Assembly (NCBI GenBank): GCA_049316905.1
Contig: JBMOJH010000026.1
Span: forward strand, 1-34,835
DNA from: CAIPVR01 sp049316905
Lineage (GTDB): Bacteria; Actinomycetota; Acidimicrobiia; Acidimicrobiales; Microtrichaceae
Direction: 5' to 3'
DNA: 34,835 nucleotides
The position numbers and the translations under genes were made by a program. Below, piece after piece: positions 7,624-16,232 of this stretch. Position 1 is the first letter of the stretch, and the number at the start of each line of letters is the position of its first letter. The notes under the pieces are model-generated. The model was not told where the DNA came from. It made no database searches and saw nothing but the letters and a program-made list of their open reading frames with translations.

Positions 7624-7908
7624 CCCCGCATGGTCCCACGACGGCCGTCTCGGGTGCCCGACCCCGGTTCCGCGATCGGAGGCCCGGCCCCATCGGCGCT
7701 GCGAGCCCGACGGACGCGACCGCCCGCCATAGCGGCCGGAACGGGCGCCGCCGCGGACCCTCGAGTGGCGCGATCGATGGCCCCGATGTCGCTGGAAGCC
7801 GACCATCGGCTGCATCGCCGGGATGCGCACTCCAGCGGCGTCGGCGATGTTCGTCGGCCGGGGGCTCCTCCGCTTGTGCGTGGTCGGACGGGACAGGAGA
7901 CTCCGCCG

Positions 7909-8733
7909 ATGGGCGAAGGAGGGGAGGTCGCACGGACGGAGCCCCACACCCGGGGCGGCTCGGAGCTCCTCGTAGGTCAGCCGAACTTCCGCGACCTGGC
8001 CGGCGCGGTCACCGGCGCCGCGCCTCGCCTGAAGGGGCGCACCGTCTACCGATCCGGTGAGATCGTCGGTCTGTCGGACCTCGACCGCGAGCGTCTCGGC
8101 AACCTGGGGTTGAGGACCGTGGTGGATCTCCGTTCCGACGCCGAGGTCGCCGGGAGAGGTCGTGACGAGGCACCCGAGGGCGCGCAGATCGTGCGCATCC
8201 CGATCACCGAGGCCGACGGGTTGCAGGAGTTGATCTCCGAGCGGTTCGCCTCCGGTCGGTTCGATCCGCCGGGGGACGATCTGATGGCGGGGGTGTACCG
8301 GTCGCTGGTCGGTCAGTGGATGCCGGCGTTCCGATCGTTCGTGGACGTGCTCGTCGACGGCCGACTCCCCGTCGTGGTGCACTGCACCCACGGCAAGGAC
8401 CGTGCCGGGATCGCCTCGGCCCTCGTGCTCGCCGCCCTCGGTGTCGACCGGGAATCGATCGAGGCCGACTTCCTCGAGTCGAACGCCCGTCGCCGCGTCG
8501 AGACCGAGCAGCGGATGCTGCAGTTGCGCGAACTCGTCGCCGATCGGTGCCCGGGGGGCTCCCCGCCGAGCATCGAATGGATGCGAGGTCTGTTCGAGGT
8601 GGATCGCCGGTACCTCGACGTGGCGTGGGAGGAGATCGACCTGCGGTACGGCTCGCCGTCGGGGATGGTCGAGGACGGCCTGGGACTGACCCCCGGCCGC
8701 CTCGCCCGACTCCGCGACCGCCTTCTCATCTGA
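7909..8733 (+). CDS. Tyrosine/lipid phosphatase family protein (CX5R)
   Basis: A 274-aa protein of the bacterial tyrosine-protein phosphatase family (PtpB/IphP-like, dual Tyr and phosphoinositide phosphatases). The N-terminal NFRDLAG motif (about 26-32), YRSGE (47-51) and VVDLRSDAE (71-79) are family signatures. The P-loop is H158-C159-T-H-G-K-D-R165-A-G, with C159 as nucleophile and R165 binding phosphate. No signal peptide is seen, though PtpB-type enzymes can be exported without one. The ATG at 7909 has AGGAG about nine bases upstream. The 285 bp between this gene and the divergent TetR show no other gene. The reading frame stays open far upstream, but that part has no family similarity. 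Confidence 0.88.
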   Translation: MGEGGEVARTEPHTRGGSELLVGQPNFRDLAGAVTGAAPRLKGRTVYRSGEIVGLSDLDRERLGNLGLRTVVDLRSDAEVAGRGRDEAPEGAQIVRIPITEADGLQELISERFASGRFDPPGDDLMAGVYRSLVGQWMPAFRSFVDVLVDGRLPVVVHCTHGKDRAGIASALVLAALGVDRESIEADFLESNARRRVETEQRMLQLRELVADRCPGGSPPSIEWMRGLFEVDRRYLDVAWEEIDLRYGSPSGMVEDGLGLTPGRLARLRDRLLI

Positions 8734-8753
8734 CCAGTCTTCCTGCCGGAGGT

Positions 8754-8805
8754 TTGACCCGATCGGGTGGGACTCGTACGGTCTCGAAAGTACCTGCGGG
8801 TACTT
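8754..8805 (+). promoter_or_regulatory. Sulfatase operon promoter with operator at +1
   Basis: TTGACC (8754-8759), a 17-bp spacer and TACGGT (8777-8782) form a good sigma70-type promoter. Six bases later begins a perfect inverted repeat, AAGTACC-TGCG-GGTACTT (8788-8805), covering the predicted start of transcription. GGGGGAG follows as the ribosome site for the ATG at 8827. The TetR encoded second in the operon is the likely binder, giving autoregulation. Confidence 0.7.
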
Positions 8806-8826
8806 ATTCGGGGGAGCGGAACGCAC

Positions 8827-11106
8827 ATGGGAACGGATCACACCGTCGGCCTGACGACCTCGGACTCCAGGTCCCCCCGACCCGACCCACCGTTCCGCAC
8901 CGACGCGCCGAACGTCGTGGTCGTCGTGCTGGACGACACCGGCTTCGCCCAGCTCGGGTGCTACGGCTCGGACATCTCGACGCCGGCCATCGACGCGCTG
9001 GCCAGCCGCGGCGTCCGGCTGACCAACTTCCACACCACCGCCGTCTGCTCGCCCACGAGGGCGTGCCTGTTGACGGGCCGCAACCATCACCGCGTCGGCG
9101 TCGGCATGTTGCCGGACCTCCCGATGAACTTCCCCGGCTACACCGGGCGCATCACCGCCGAAGCCGGCACGCTCGCCGAGATCCTCCGCGCCGACGGGTA
9201 CGCGACGTTCGCGGTCGGGAAGTGGCACCTCACGCCGCGGGACCAGCGTTCACCGTCGGGGCCGTTCGAGAACTGGCCGCTCGGCAAGGGCTTCGAGCAC
9301 CACTACGGGTTCCTCGGCGGGGACGCCAACCACTGGGCCCCCGAGCTCGTGCGAGACAACTCCTACGTCGATCCGCCCCGGACGCCGGCCGAGGGCTACC
9401 ACCTCTCCGAGGACCTGGCCGACGAGGCGATCGCCCGGATGCGCCAACTCCGGCGGGACCAACCGACCCGGCCGTTCCTCCTGTGGCTCGCCATGGGGGC
9501 GACCCACGCGCCGCACCATGTCGCTCCGGAGTGGATCGACCCGTACCGGGGACGCTTCGACGCGGGGTGGGACGCATGGCGGCGAGCCACCCTCGAGCGT
9601 CAGATCGCGCTCGGGATCGTCGCGCCCGGGACCGATCTGCCGTCACCGTCGGAACACGTCGCCGACTGGGACCGGCTCGATGCCGACGAGCGGCGTCTGT
9701 ACGCCCGGATGATGGAGGTCTACGCAGGCTTCCTCAGCCACGCGGATGCCCAGATCGGCAGGGTCCTCGACGCCATTTCCGAACTCGGCGAACGTGACGA
9801 CACGATCGTGGTCCTCGTGTCCGACAACGGGGCGTCCGGTGAGGCCGGCCCGCACGGTTCGGTCAGTGAGTTCCGCTTCGCGCAGGGCCGCGACGAGGAC
9901 CTCGGGCTCAACCTCCGGATGATCGACGAGCTCGGCGGCCACCGCACCTACAACCACTACCCGTGGGGATGGGCCGAGGCCGGCAACACGCCGGTCCGGC
10001 GGTTCAAGCGCTACACGTTCGAGGGTGGCGTCCGCGATCCCTGCATCATCTCCTGGCCCCGCGGGCTCGGCGCGGCCGGGGCCGTCCGCCACCAGTACTG
10101 CCATGCGATCGACGTGCTGCCCACGTTGTTGCAGTTCGCCGGGGTGGGCGAGCCGGCGGCCATCGGCGGCGTGCCGCAGATGAGCATCGACGGCATCTCG
10201 CTCGTGGACATGCTCGGCGACCCCGACGCCCCGGACCCCCGCACCAGCCAGTACTTCGAGTGCTGGGGGAGCAGGGCGATGTACGAGGACGGCTGGAAGG
10301 TGGTCACGAACCACGTCAACCAACTCACGCACGCCGAACGCGACCTCATCGACGGCAGCCACGACTTCCGCGCTGACCACTGGCACCTGTTCGACACCCG
10401 GTCGGACATGGCGGAGAACCACGACCTCTCCGCCCGCCACCCCGAGATCCGCGACCGACTCGTGGCGCGATGGTTCGAGGAAGCCGAACGCAACGGCGTG
10501 CTGCCCCTGAGCGACGGGGTGATGGACCGACTCGCACACCTGTTCCTGCCGTGGCCCACCGGCGCGGCCCGGGTCGAGCTGCGGCCTGGCGAGCGCGTCT
10601 TCGAGGACAACACGCCGGTGCTGGCCAACGGTTTCACGATCACCGCGCACCTCGCCGTTCCGATGGCGGCTCATTGCGTCGGCGTGCTCGCCGAGCAGGG
10701 TGACTACAACGGCGGCTGGGTCTGGTTCGCCGACGGCTCCGCACTCACGTTCGCGTGCAGCTACGTCAGCGAGTACGAGACGAGGCTGTCGGTCGACCTG
10801 CCGGTGGGGGCGTCGGTCATCCGGATCGTCGGGCGCACCGAGGCTGACGGCATGGACCTGGCGTTCGACGCCGACGGCGTCGTCATCGGGGGAGGGCGCC
10901 TCCCTCATCCGTGGCCGGGGTTGTGGACGCCCAACTCGTCGGCCTCGCTGCTCGCCGGGATCGGGCGACCCCTGCCGGTGTGCGACGGCTACGACCCGCT
11001 CGTTCCATTCGCCGGCGTGCTCGACCGACTCGTCGTCGAGGCCGACGGCGGCGCGGCATTCCTCGAACTCGCCGATCAGGTCGAGATCGCGTTCCGGAAC
11101 CAGTGA
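8827..11106 (+). CDS. Arylsulfatase (formylglycine-dependent)
   Basis: A 759-aa type I sulfatase that hydrolyses a sulfate ester. The active-site signature is C74-S-P-T-R78; C74 would be converted to formylglycine by a generating enzyme not encoded in this window. D36-D37 and the later VSDNGA segment supply calcium ligands, and GKWHL is the usual second signature. The length matches the long actinobacterial arylsulfatases (about 780 aa): the last 200 residues form a beta-rich C-terminal region. No signal peptide is visible, so it is probably cytoplasmic. The next gene starts inside its stop codon (GTGA), so the TetR and kinase are translationally coupled. Substrate unknown; a sulfated steroid or aromatic would fit the surroundings, which is inference. 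Confidence 0.9.
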   Translation: MGTDHTVGLTTSDSRSPRPDPPFRTDAPNVVVVVLDDTGFAQLGCYGSDISTPAIDALASRGVRLTNFHTTAVCSPTRACLLTGRNHHRVGVGMLPDLPMNFPGYTGRITAEAGTLAEILRADGYATFAVGKWHLTPRDQRSPSGPFENWPLGKGFEHHYGFLGGDANHWAPELVRDNSYVDPPRTPAEGYHLSEDLADEAIARMRQLRRDQPTRPFLLWLAMGATHAPHHVAPEWIDPYRGRFDAGWDAWRRATLERQIALGIVAPGTDLPSPSEHVADWDRLDADERRLYARMMEVYAGFLSHADAQIGRVLDAISELGERDDTIVVLVSDNGASGEAGPHGSVSEFRFAQGRDEDLGLNLRMIDELGGHRTYNHYPWGWAEAGNTPVRRFKRYTFEGGVRDPCIISWPRGLGAAGAVRHQYCHAIDVLPTLLQFAGVGEPAAIGGVPQMSIDGISLVDMLGDPDAPDPRTSQYFECWGSRAMYEDGWKVVTNHVNQLTHAERDLIDGSHDFRADHWHLFDTRSDMAENHDLSARHPEIRDRLVARWFEEAERNGVLPLSDGVMDRLAHLFLPWPTGAARVELRPGERVFEDNTPVLANGFTITAHLAVPMAAHCVGVLAEQGDYNGGWVWFADGSALTFACSYVSEYETRLSVDLPVGASVIRIVGRTEADGMDLAFDADGVVIGGGRLPHPWPGLWTPNSSASLLAGIGRPLPVCDGYDPLVPFAGVLDRLVVEADGGAAFLELADQVEIAFRNQ

Positions 11107-11771
11107 CCACACGATCGATGGGCCCCAAGCGCCGCGGGCGGCCGGCCAACACCTCGACCGACGACACGGTGGCCGCCGTGCTGGTCGCGGCGCGACGGCT
11201 CTTCGCCGCCCACGGCTACTCGGGCACGTCGAACCAGGCGGTGGCGAGCGCTGCGGGTCTCGCACACACGGCGATCTACAACCACTTCGGGTCCAAGGCG
11301 GCGCTGTTCGCCGCGGTGTTCCTCGACGTCCAGGACCGGCTCAACGAGGAGCTGGAACGTTCGGTGCGCACGGCTCCTGACGATCCACCGTTCCCGCGCG
11401 CCCTGCTCGACGCCATCGAGGCGCTCCATGACGACGACCCCAGCTACGTGGAGTTCCTCGCCTCGATGTACACCGAGGTCCGCCGTCATCCTGAGCTGCG
11501 CGAGGTGTTCCAGGGCGGGCAACGGTTCCCGATCTTCGACACGTTGCGCCGGCTCGCCGTCGCGCAGCCCGCCGGCGGCAGCGGGGCGATTGAGAACCCG
11601 GACGACGCCGTGTGGTTCTGGATCACCTTCGCACTCGGGCTCGCCCAGCTGAGCACCCTCGCCGACCCGTCGGTCGTCGCCCACACCCTCCGGATGTTCC
11701 GGTCCCAGTTCCCACTCCTGGTGCCGGCACGGCCAACGGAGCCCACCGACGCTGAAAGAGGCGCGCCATGA
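11103..11771 (+). CDS. TetR/AcrR family transcriptional regulator
   Basis: A 222-aa TetR repressor in the sulfatase operon. After a basic arm (MGPKRRGRPANT), the helix-turn-helix spans about residues 22-70 (ARRLFAAHGYSGTSNQAVAS, then AAGLAHTAIYNHFGSK). The GTG at 11103 overlaps the sulfatase stop by four bases (GTGA); an ATG at 11118 would shorten it by five residues and gives a more typical N-terminus. It probably binds the inverted repeat at 8788-8805 at the operon promoter and so represses its own synthesis together with the sulfatase and kinase. The ligand could be the sulfatase substrate or product; not visible from sequence. Confidence 0.9.
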   Translation: MTTRSMGPKRRGRPANTSTDDTVAAVLVAARRLFAAHGYSGTSNQAVASAAGLAHTAIYNHFGSKAALFAAVFLDVQDRLNEELERSVRTAPDDPPFPRALLDAIEALHDDDPSYVEFLASMYTEVRRHPELREVFQGGQRFPIFDTLRRLAVAQPAGGSGAIENPDDAVWFWITFALGLAQLSTLADPSVVAHTLRMFRSQFPLLVPARPTEPTDAERGAP

Positions 11772-12886
11772 CCGAAGCCCGAAGCTCCACCGTGTTCCCC
11801 TCGGATCTCGACGAGCTGACTCCCGGCATCGTGCAGGCCGCGCTGCGCGAACGGACCGAGGAGGTCGTCGTCGAACGGGTCGACATCGTTGCGGCGAAGC
11901 GTTGCGGCGATGGGGTCGCCTCGACCGCGGACCGGGTCGTGCTGGACCTGACCTTCGGTCCGGACCGCGACATGGGGCTGCCGAACCGGATGATCCTCAA
12001 GACCATGCTCGCGTCGCCCCACGCGCCGGCGGCCATGTACGAGAACGAGGTCCGCTTCTACCGGGAGCTCCGCGGCGAGCTCGACATCGAGACGCCCGCC
12101 GTGTTCGCCAGCACCTTCGACCCCGCGACCGGGCGGTTCGGCCTCCTGATGGAGGACCTCACCGCCCGCGGCGCCCGGTTCCCGTCGGCCCTCGACCCGG
12201 TGAGCCTCGACGAGGTGCGATCGATACTGGGCCACCTCGCCGCGCTCCACGCCGGGTTCTGGGACAGCCCCCGGTTCACCCGCGACCTGACGTGGATCGG
12301 CACCCCGACCACCGGCGGCATGGCCGACGTGTTCGACCTCATCGGTCTCGAGCTGATCGAGGACCAGGTGGCCCGGCACCCCTTCAAGGCCGAGCTCATC
12401 GCCCCGCTCAACCGGACGCTGCCGCAGATGTGGGAGTTGCTCGGACGGGTGCAACGCGACCACGCCGACGCGGTCCCCACGCTCCTGCACGGCGATCCCC
12501 ACCTGGGCAACACCTACCTGCTCCCCGGCGAGCGTGGCGGGTTGTTGGACTGGCAGCTGATGATGCGGGGGAGCTGGGCGCACGACGTCACCTACCTCCT
12601 CGTCACGGCGCTCGACCCCGCGACCCGACGGCTCCACCAAGACGACCTCCTCGCCGAGTACCTCGACGCGCTCCGCTCGCTCGGCGTCGACGACGTCCCC
12701 ACCGCGGCCGTCGCGTTCGAGCAGTACCGGAAGGCCGCGTTGTGGGGACTCGTCATCGGATGGCTGATCTGCCCGCCGGAGAACTACGGCCGGCCGATCA
12801 CCGAGGCGAACATCGCGCGCACCGTCGCCGCCGTGGCCGACCTCGACACGTTCTCGGCGATCGAGCGAGGACGAACCGGGCGCTGA
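11768..12886 (+). CDS. Phosphotransferase family protein (APH/EcKinase-like)
   Basis: A 372-aa small-molecule kinase of the aminoglycoside phosphotransferase superfamily, closest in layout to the ecdysteroid-kinase-like/DUF1679 branch. Catalytic loop: L-L-H241-G-D243-P-H-L-G-N248-T-Y; metal-binding D261-W-Q; the ATP lysine is probably K78 (MILKTM), and ENEVRFYREL (about 92-101) is the usual helix glutamate region. It overlaps the TetR stop by four bases (ATGA). Members of this branch in actinobacteria often sit in lipid or steroid gene clusters with CoA enzymes; the acceptor alcohol is unknown. In this operon it might phosphorylate the alcohol freed by the sulfatase. That pairing is inference. 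Confidence 0.87.
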   Translation: MTEARSSTVFPSDLDELTPGIVQAALRERTEEVVVERVDIVAAKRCGDGVASTADRVVLDLTFGPDRDMGLPNRMILKTMLASPHAPAAMYENEVRFYRELRGELDIETPAVFASTFDPATGRFGLLMEDLTARGARFPSALDPVSLDEVRSILGHLAALHAGFWDSPRFTRDLTWIGTPTTGGMADVFDLIGLELIEDQVARHPFKAELIAPLNRTLPQMWELLGRVQRDHADAVPTLLHGDPHLGNTYLLPGERGGLLDWQLMMRGSWAHDVTYLLVTALDPATRRLHQDDLLAEYLDALRSLGVDDVPTAAVAFEQYRKAALWGLVIGWLICPPENYGRPITEANIARTVAAVADLDTFSAIERGRTGR

Positions 12887-13018
12887 ATCGACGGACCGAG
12901 CCGCGGGCGCCCGTCGGGTCGCACGCGACGCCCTTTGCAGGTTGCACGACCTCGACGGGGCCGTTGCGATAGCAAGGTGAGGGCCCCGGGGAGGTCGTGC
13001 GATGAAGAGTCGGTTGTC

Positions 13019-13996
13019 GTGAGGGCGGCGGTCGCTGCGCGGTACGGACCGCCGGAGGTCGTCGCGATTCGGGAGCTGCCGCGCCCGGTGCCCGCAGCCG
13101 ACGAGATCCTGGTTCGCGTCCACGCCACCACGGTCAACCGCACCGACTGCGGATTCCGATCGGCCCACCCGTGGTTCATCCGCGTGTTCACGGGATTGCT
13201 CAGACCCAAGCGGCAGGTCCTCGGGAACGAGTTCGCGGGGGTCGTGGAGGAGATCGGCGACCGGGTCGAAGGCTTCGTCATCGGTGACCGGGTCGTCGGG
13301 TACGACGACACGAGCTTCGGCGCCCACGCCGAGTACGTCACGATCGGCCAGGCCGCTGCAGTGTCCACGGTCCCGGACGGTTGGGACTTCCCGGCCGTGG
13401 CGCCGGCGACGGAGGGTTCGCACTACGCGCTCGCCTACCTGCGCGCTGCCGATGTGGGGGCGGGTGACGAAGTGCTGGTGTACGGCGCGACCGGCGCGAT
13501 CGGTTCCGCTGCCGTGCAGATCGCAACGGCTCTCGGCGCCCGAGTGACGGCGGTGTGCGACACCGCCGGCATCGACCTGGTGTCGGGGCTCGGTGCCGAG
13601 CGGGTCATCGACCGCACGACCACCGAGTTCACCGCCGATGGGCGGCGCTACGACCTCGTGCTCGACGCAGTCGGCAAGTGTTCGTACCGCCAGTGCCGGC
13701 ATCTGCTGAAGCCGCACGGAATCTGGACCTCCACCGATCTGGGGCCGTTCTCCCAGAACCCGCTCCTCGCACTGGCGACGCGATGGTCGCGTGGTCGGCG
13801 CGTGCTGTTCCCGATCCCGACCATCGATCGCGGGATGGTCGACTACCTCACGGGGCTCGTCGACTCCGGCGGGTTCACCCCGGTCATCGACCGGATCTAC
13901 GACCTGGGTGAGATCGTCGAGGCCTACCGCTACGTGGAGACCCAGCAGAAGACCGGCAACGTGGTGATCCTCGTCGCCCCGCAGGATCACGGGTAG
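13019..13996 (+). CDS. Medium-chain NAD(P)-dependent oxidoreductase, quinone oxidoreductase-like
   Basis: A 325-aa zinc-independent medium-chain dehydrogenase/reductase. The N-terminal catalytic domain has NRTDCGFRSAHPW and LGNEFAGVVEEIG, and the Rossmann domain has VYGATGAIGSAAVQ (about 156-169). The structural-zinc cysteine cluster of classical alcohol dehydrogenases is absent, typical of quinone oxidoreductase and related enoyl reductases. The chosen start is GTG at 13019; the region before it shows no family similarity. It follows the kinase after 132 bp and is probably a separate unit. Substrate unknown. It is convergent with the next TetR gene, with a hairpin between. Confidence 0.87.
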   Translation: MRAAVAARYGPPEVVAIRELPRPVPAADEILVRVHATTVNRTDCGFRSAHPWFIRVFTGLLRPKRQVLGNEFAGVVEEIGDRVEGFVIGDRVVGYDDTSFGAHAEYVTIGQAAAVSTVPDGWDFPAVAPATEGSHYALAYLRAADVGAGDEVLVYGATGAIGSAAVQIATALGARVTAVCDTAGIDLVSGLGAERVIDRTTTEFTADGRRYDLVLDAVGKCSYRQCRHLLKPHGIWTSTDLGPFSQNPLLALATRWSRGRRVLFPIPTIDRGMVDYLTGLVDSGGFTPVIDRIYDLGEIVEAYRYVETQQKTGNVVILVAPQDHG

Positions 13997-14008
13997 GACC
14001 CGTCGTCG

Positions 14009-14048
14009 CCCGGCCATCGGGGGCCACCCGGCCTCGGCGATGGGCGGG
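14009..14048. terminator. Possible hairpin terminator between convergent genes
   Basis: CCCGGCCATCG (14009-14019) pairs with CGATGGGCGGG (14038-14048), ten of eleven positions, with an 18-base loop that itself contains a GGCC-ACCC-GGCC fold. It lies 13 bases after the oxidoreductase stop. There is no run of T, so Rho-independent action is uncertain. The rest of 13997-14180 shows no gene. Confidence 0.4.
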
Positions 14049-14180
14049 TTCCCAGCTGCCCGTGGTGCCACGGGGCCGCTGACCCTGCGGACGAATGACT
14101 CGCGCTGGGACTGCAGCTACGCGCCGAGGATCTCGAATCGCTTCCTGCGACTCGCCGGGGCTGCTGCTCCGCCATCGTCG

Positions 14181-14912
14181 TCAGGTTCGGCGCTCCGAGC
14201 CGTCCGACGGCGACGTCGACGGCTCCGTCCGGTCAGGTTGATCGACGGCTCGCCACACCTCTGGTCGAACTGCCGCAACGCCGCCGTCGATGAACTCGGC
14301 GACGAACCCGATGAGCGAGTCCCGATCCCACGAGTCGTCGGTGAGGCGGAGTCGGACGACCTCATAGGTCAGTGTGAAGAAGAGCCGTGCAAGAACCTCG
14401 GCGGCGGCATCGATCGGTGTCCCTGCCGCCGCGGACTCGCGGCGGTAGTTGTCCGCCATCACCGCCACGAGTCGCTGGAACTGAGCCTCAGCGCCGGTGG
14501 GATCGTCGCCGGGCCACGAGTAGGGGGCGCGGAGCAGCAGGCGGAAGCTCTGGGGATCGTGCTCCGCGTGGGCCAGCGCCGCATCGATCCGTGCCCGCGT
14601 CCGCTCGGCTCGGGGGAGGTGCGTCGTCTCCGCATTGGTGATGCGGAACTGGGCCGCCAGCTCGGTGACCACGTGGTCGACCGCCCCGCGGAAGAGATCG
14701 TCCTTGGAGCCGAACATCTCGTAGATCGCCGGCTTGCGCACACCTGCAGCCTCGGCGATGTCGTCGATCGTCGTGCCGGCGCGCCCCTGGTCGGCGAAGT
14801 GCTCCACTGCGGCCTCGAGCACCACCGCCCGGCGCATTCGTTCCGGCATCCGGGGCGGTCGCCCCCGGCGCGGACCGTCTCGTGTGGACTTCCGTACCGG
14901 TGGGTTCACCAT
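14181..14912 (-). CDS. TetR/AcrR family transcriptional regulator
   Basis: A 243-aa TetR repressor. A basic arm (RDGPRRGRPPRMPERMRR) precedes the helix-turn-helix (AVEHFADQGRAGTTIDDIAE, AAGVRKPAIYEMFGSKDDLF). The start at 14912 is preferred because TATACT lies exactly seven bases before this ATG, a leaderless arrangement. It is divergent from the amidohydrolase. The 72 bp between the two start codons contain a 36-bp palindrome, the most likely site through which it represses the amidohydrolase and perhaps itself. Confidence 0.9.
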   Translation of the reverse strand: MVNPPVRKSTRDGPRRGRPPRMPERMRRAVVLEAAVEHFADQGRAGTTIDDIAEAAGVRKPAIYEMFGSKDDLFRGAVDHVVTELAAQFRITNAETTHLPRAERTRARIDAALAHAEHDPQSFRLLLRAPYSWPGDDPTGAEAQFQRLVAVMADNYRRESAAAGTPIDAAAEVLARLFFTLTYEVVRLRLTDDSWDRDSLIGFVAEFIDGGVAAVRPEVWRAVDQPDRTEPSTSPSDGSERRT

Positions 14913-14919
14913 CTGCACC

Positions 14920-14925
14920 AGTATA
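14920..14925 (-). promoter_or_regulatory. -10 element for leaderless TetR mRNA
   Basis: TATACT on the minus strand is one base from the -10 consensus. It ends seven bases before the ATG at 14912, so transcription should begin at or next to that start codon. No ribosome-binding sequence is present. No good -35 was found. Confidence 0.55.
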
Positions 14926-14948
14926 TCCGGAAGCCGAATGCGCACTAT

Positions 14949-14984
14949 TGATCAATAACGCACTGTTCAGTACGTTATTGATCA
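14949..14984. promoter_or_regulatory. 36-bp palindromic operator over a leaderless promoter
   Basis: TGATCAATAACG (14949-14960) and CGTTATTGATCA (14973-14984) are perfect 12-bp inverted arms; the centre adds ACTG-TT-CAGT. Only two bases flanking the centre and the central two fail to pair. On the plus strand TTGATC (14948-14953), a 17-bp spacer and TACGTT (14971-14976) form a promoter. The -10 ends seven bases before the amidohydrolase ATG, whose A is the last base of the palindrome. Repressor bound here would cover the whole promoter and start codon. Confidence 0.75.
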
Positions 14985-16090
14985 TGACGACGACGCTCCC
15001 TGCCGTGCACGGCCGCATCAACGATCTCGACAGCCACCTCCAGGTCCCGGTGTCGCTCTGGGGCGAGGTCTTCGGCGACGCCACGGCCCGCTTCGGCGAG
15101 CTGTGGGCGGGGATGCCGTTCTTCGACGACACCGAGGAACCGGAGGCGACCACCGACACGGTCTGGAAGACGAAGGGGACCGCTGCGCCCGGTGCGTCCA
15201 CCCCCGAGGGCCGTCTGGCGACGATGGACATCATGGGCATCGAGCGCCAACTGATCTTCCCGCAGGTCGTGTTGGCCATGCCGGCGTGGTCCGACCACCC
15301 TGATGCCGCCGTCGCTTTGCGGGAGTACAACGACGCCGTCCTCCGCTGGACCCTCGCGGGCAACGGCCGCCTGCGGCCGACCGCCCTGCTGAACCTGACC
15401 ACCATCGAGGGCGCCATCGCAGAGGCCGAGCGCGTCGCCGCCGGCGGAGCCCGGGCGGTGTTCATCCAGGACGGCGTCGCTCCCGGCGGGTTCTCCCCGG
15501 CCGCTCCCGAGGTCGACCCCCTCTGGTCGCTGCTCGCCGAAGCCGGCATCCCCGTCACGCTGCACATCGGCGGCCAGGACGGGTTCTTCGGAAGCGACGC
15601 GTGGCAGCGCACCGAGCTGCTCCAGCCCGGGACGTTCTCCTCCGGCGAGCCGGTGGGTCCCCACATGCTGGCCACCATGCACCTCTCGCCGCAGAACTAC
15701 CTGGCGACGATGCTCTTCGGGGGGGTGTTCGACCGTCATCCCGACCTCCGTGTGGGTGTCATCGAGCTCGGCGCCATGTGGGTGGGGCCGTTCGTCGACC
15801 TGCTCGAGGACCGGGTGCAGCTCTCGAACCGGCTCGCGAAGGCACTGCAGCGACGACCGAGGGAGGTCTTCTCCGAGCAGATCCGCGTCACGCCGTTCTT
15901 CTGGGAGCGGACGGCCCGACAGGTCGAGCGGTACGGGATGCCCGAGGTCTACGCATTCTCCACCGACTTCCCGCACCCCGAAGGTGGCACCGACCCGATC
16001 GGTCGGATGGCCGCCGACATCGAACCGCTCGGTGGCGACGCGGTCGAGGCCTTCTTCGTCACGAACGCCGAGCTCCTGCTCCCCGCCTGA
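14984..16090 (+). CDS. Amidohydrolase family protein (amidohydrolase_2)
   Basis: A 368-aa metal-dependent hydrolase or decarboxylase of the amidohydrolase_2 family. The N-terminal D-L-D-S-H replaces the usual D-x-H metal site. The barrel shows LIFPQVVLAMPAW, VTLHIGGQDGFF (a metal or active-site His) and FSTDFPHPEGGTDP, the typical late Asp-His segment. Such enzymes act on acyl, aromatic acid or lactone substrates; the exact reaction cannot be assigned. The ATG at 14984 has no ribosome site and sits seven bases after a -10 element, so the mRNA is probably leaderless. It is divergent from, and probably repressed by, the adjacent TetR. Confidence 0.85.
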   Translation: MTTTLPAVHGRINDLDSHLQVPVSLWGEVFGDATARFGELWAGMPFFDDTEEPEATTDTVWKTKGTAAPGASTPEGRLATMDIMGIERQLIFPQVVLAMPAWSDHPDAAVALREYNDAVLRWTLAGNGRLRPTALLNLTTIEGAIAEAERVAAGGARAVFIQDGVAPGGFSPAAPEVDPLWSLLAEAGIPVTLHIGGQDGFFGSDAWQRTELLQPGTFSSGEPVGPHMLATMHLSPQNYLATMLFGGVFDRHPDLRVGVIELGAMWVGPFVDLLEDRVQLSNRLAKALQRRPREVFSEQIRVTPFFWERTARQVERYGMPEVYAFSTDFPHPEGGTDPIGRMAADIEPLGGDAVEAFFVTNAELLLPA

Positions 16091-16201
16091 ACCCTCGCTC
16101 ACCGGCCGGTTCGGCAGGCGCGCGGTTCCCGAAGGTTGCCCGGGGACCCCGGGTGAGCCCCGACGGCCCATGCTTCAGCACGTCCTGCCCCGCGCAAGGA
16201 G

Positions 16202-16225
16202 TACGGTCGGTCCCTCACGAGAGGG
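16202..16225 (+). promoter_or_regulatory. -10 element and inverted repeat before methyltransferase
   Basis: TACGGT (16202-16207) is followed by CCCTC-ACGA-GAGGG (16212-16225), a perfect five-base inverted repeat at the predicted start of transcription. Its right arm, GAGGG, is also the only ribosome-binding-like sequence before the ATG at 16233. It could be an operator, or in RNA a small hairpin that hides the ribosome site. Confidence 0.4.
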
Positions 16226-16232
16226 TCGTGCC

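Noticed and set aside
7048..9228. A 726-codon minus-strand ORF taken as one protein
   Set aside because: Only its last 191 codons are a TetR; the rest is antisense to the phosphatase and the sulfatase start.
12964..12975. TTGC-GATA-GCAA as another HxlR site
   Set aside because: The spacer is four bases rather than five, and there is no partner site 27 bp away.
11486..14071. An 861-codon minus-strand ORF
   Set aside because: It runs antisense to the kinase and oxidoreductase genes, which carry clear motifs; the minus frame has none.
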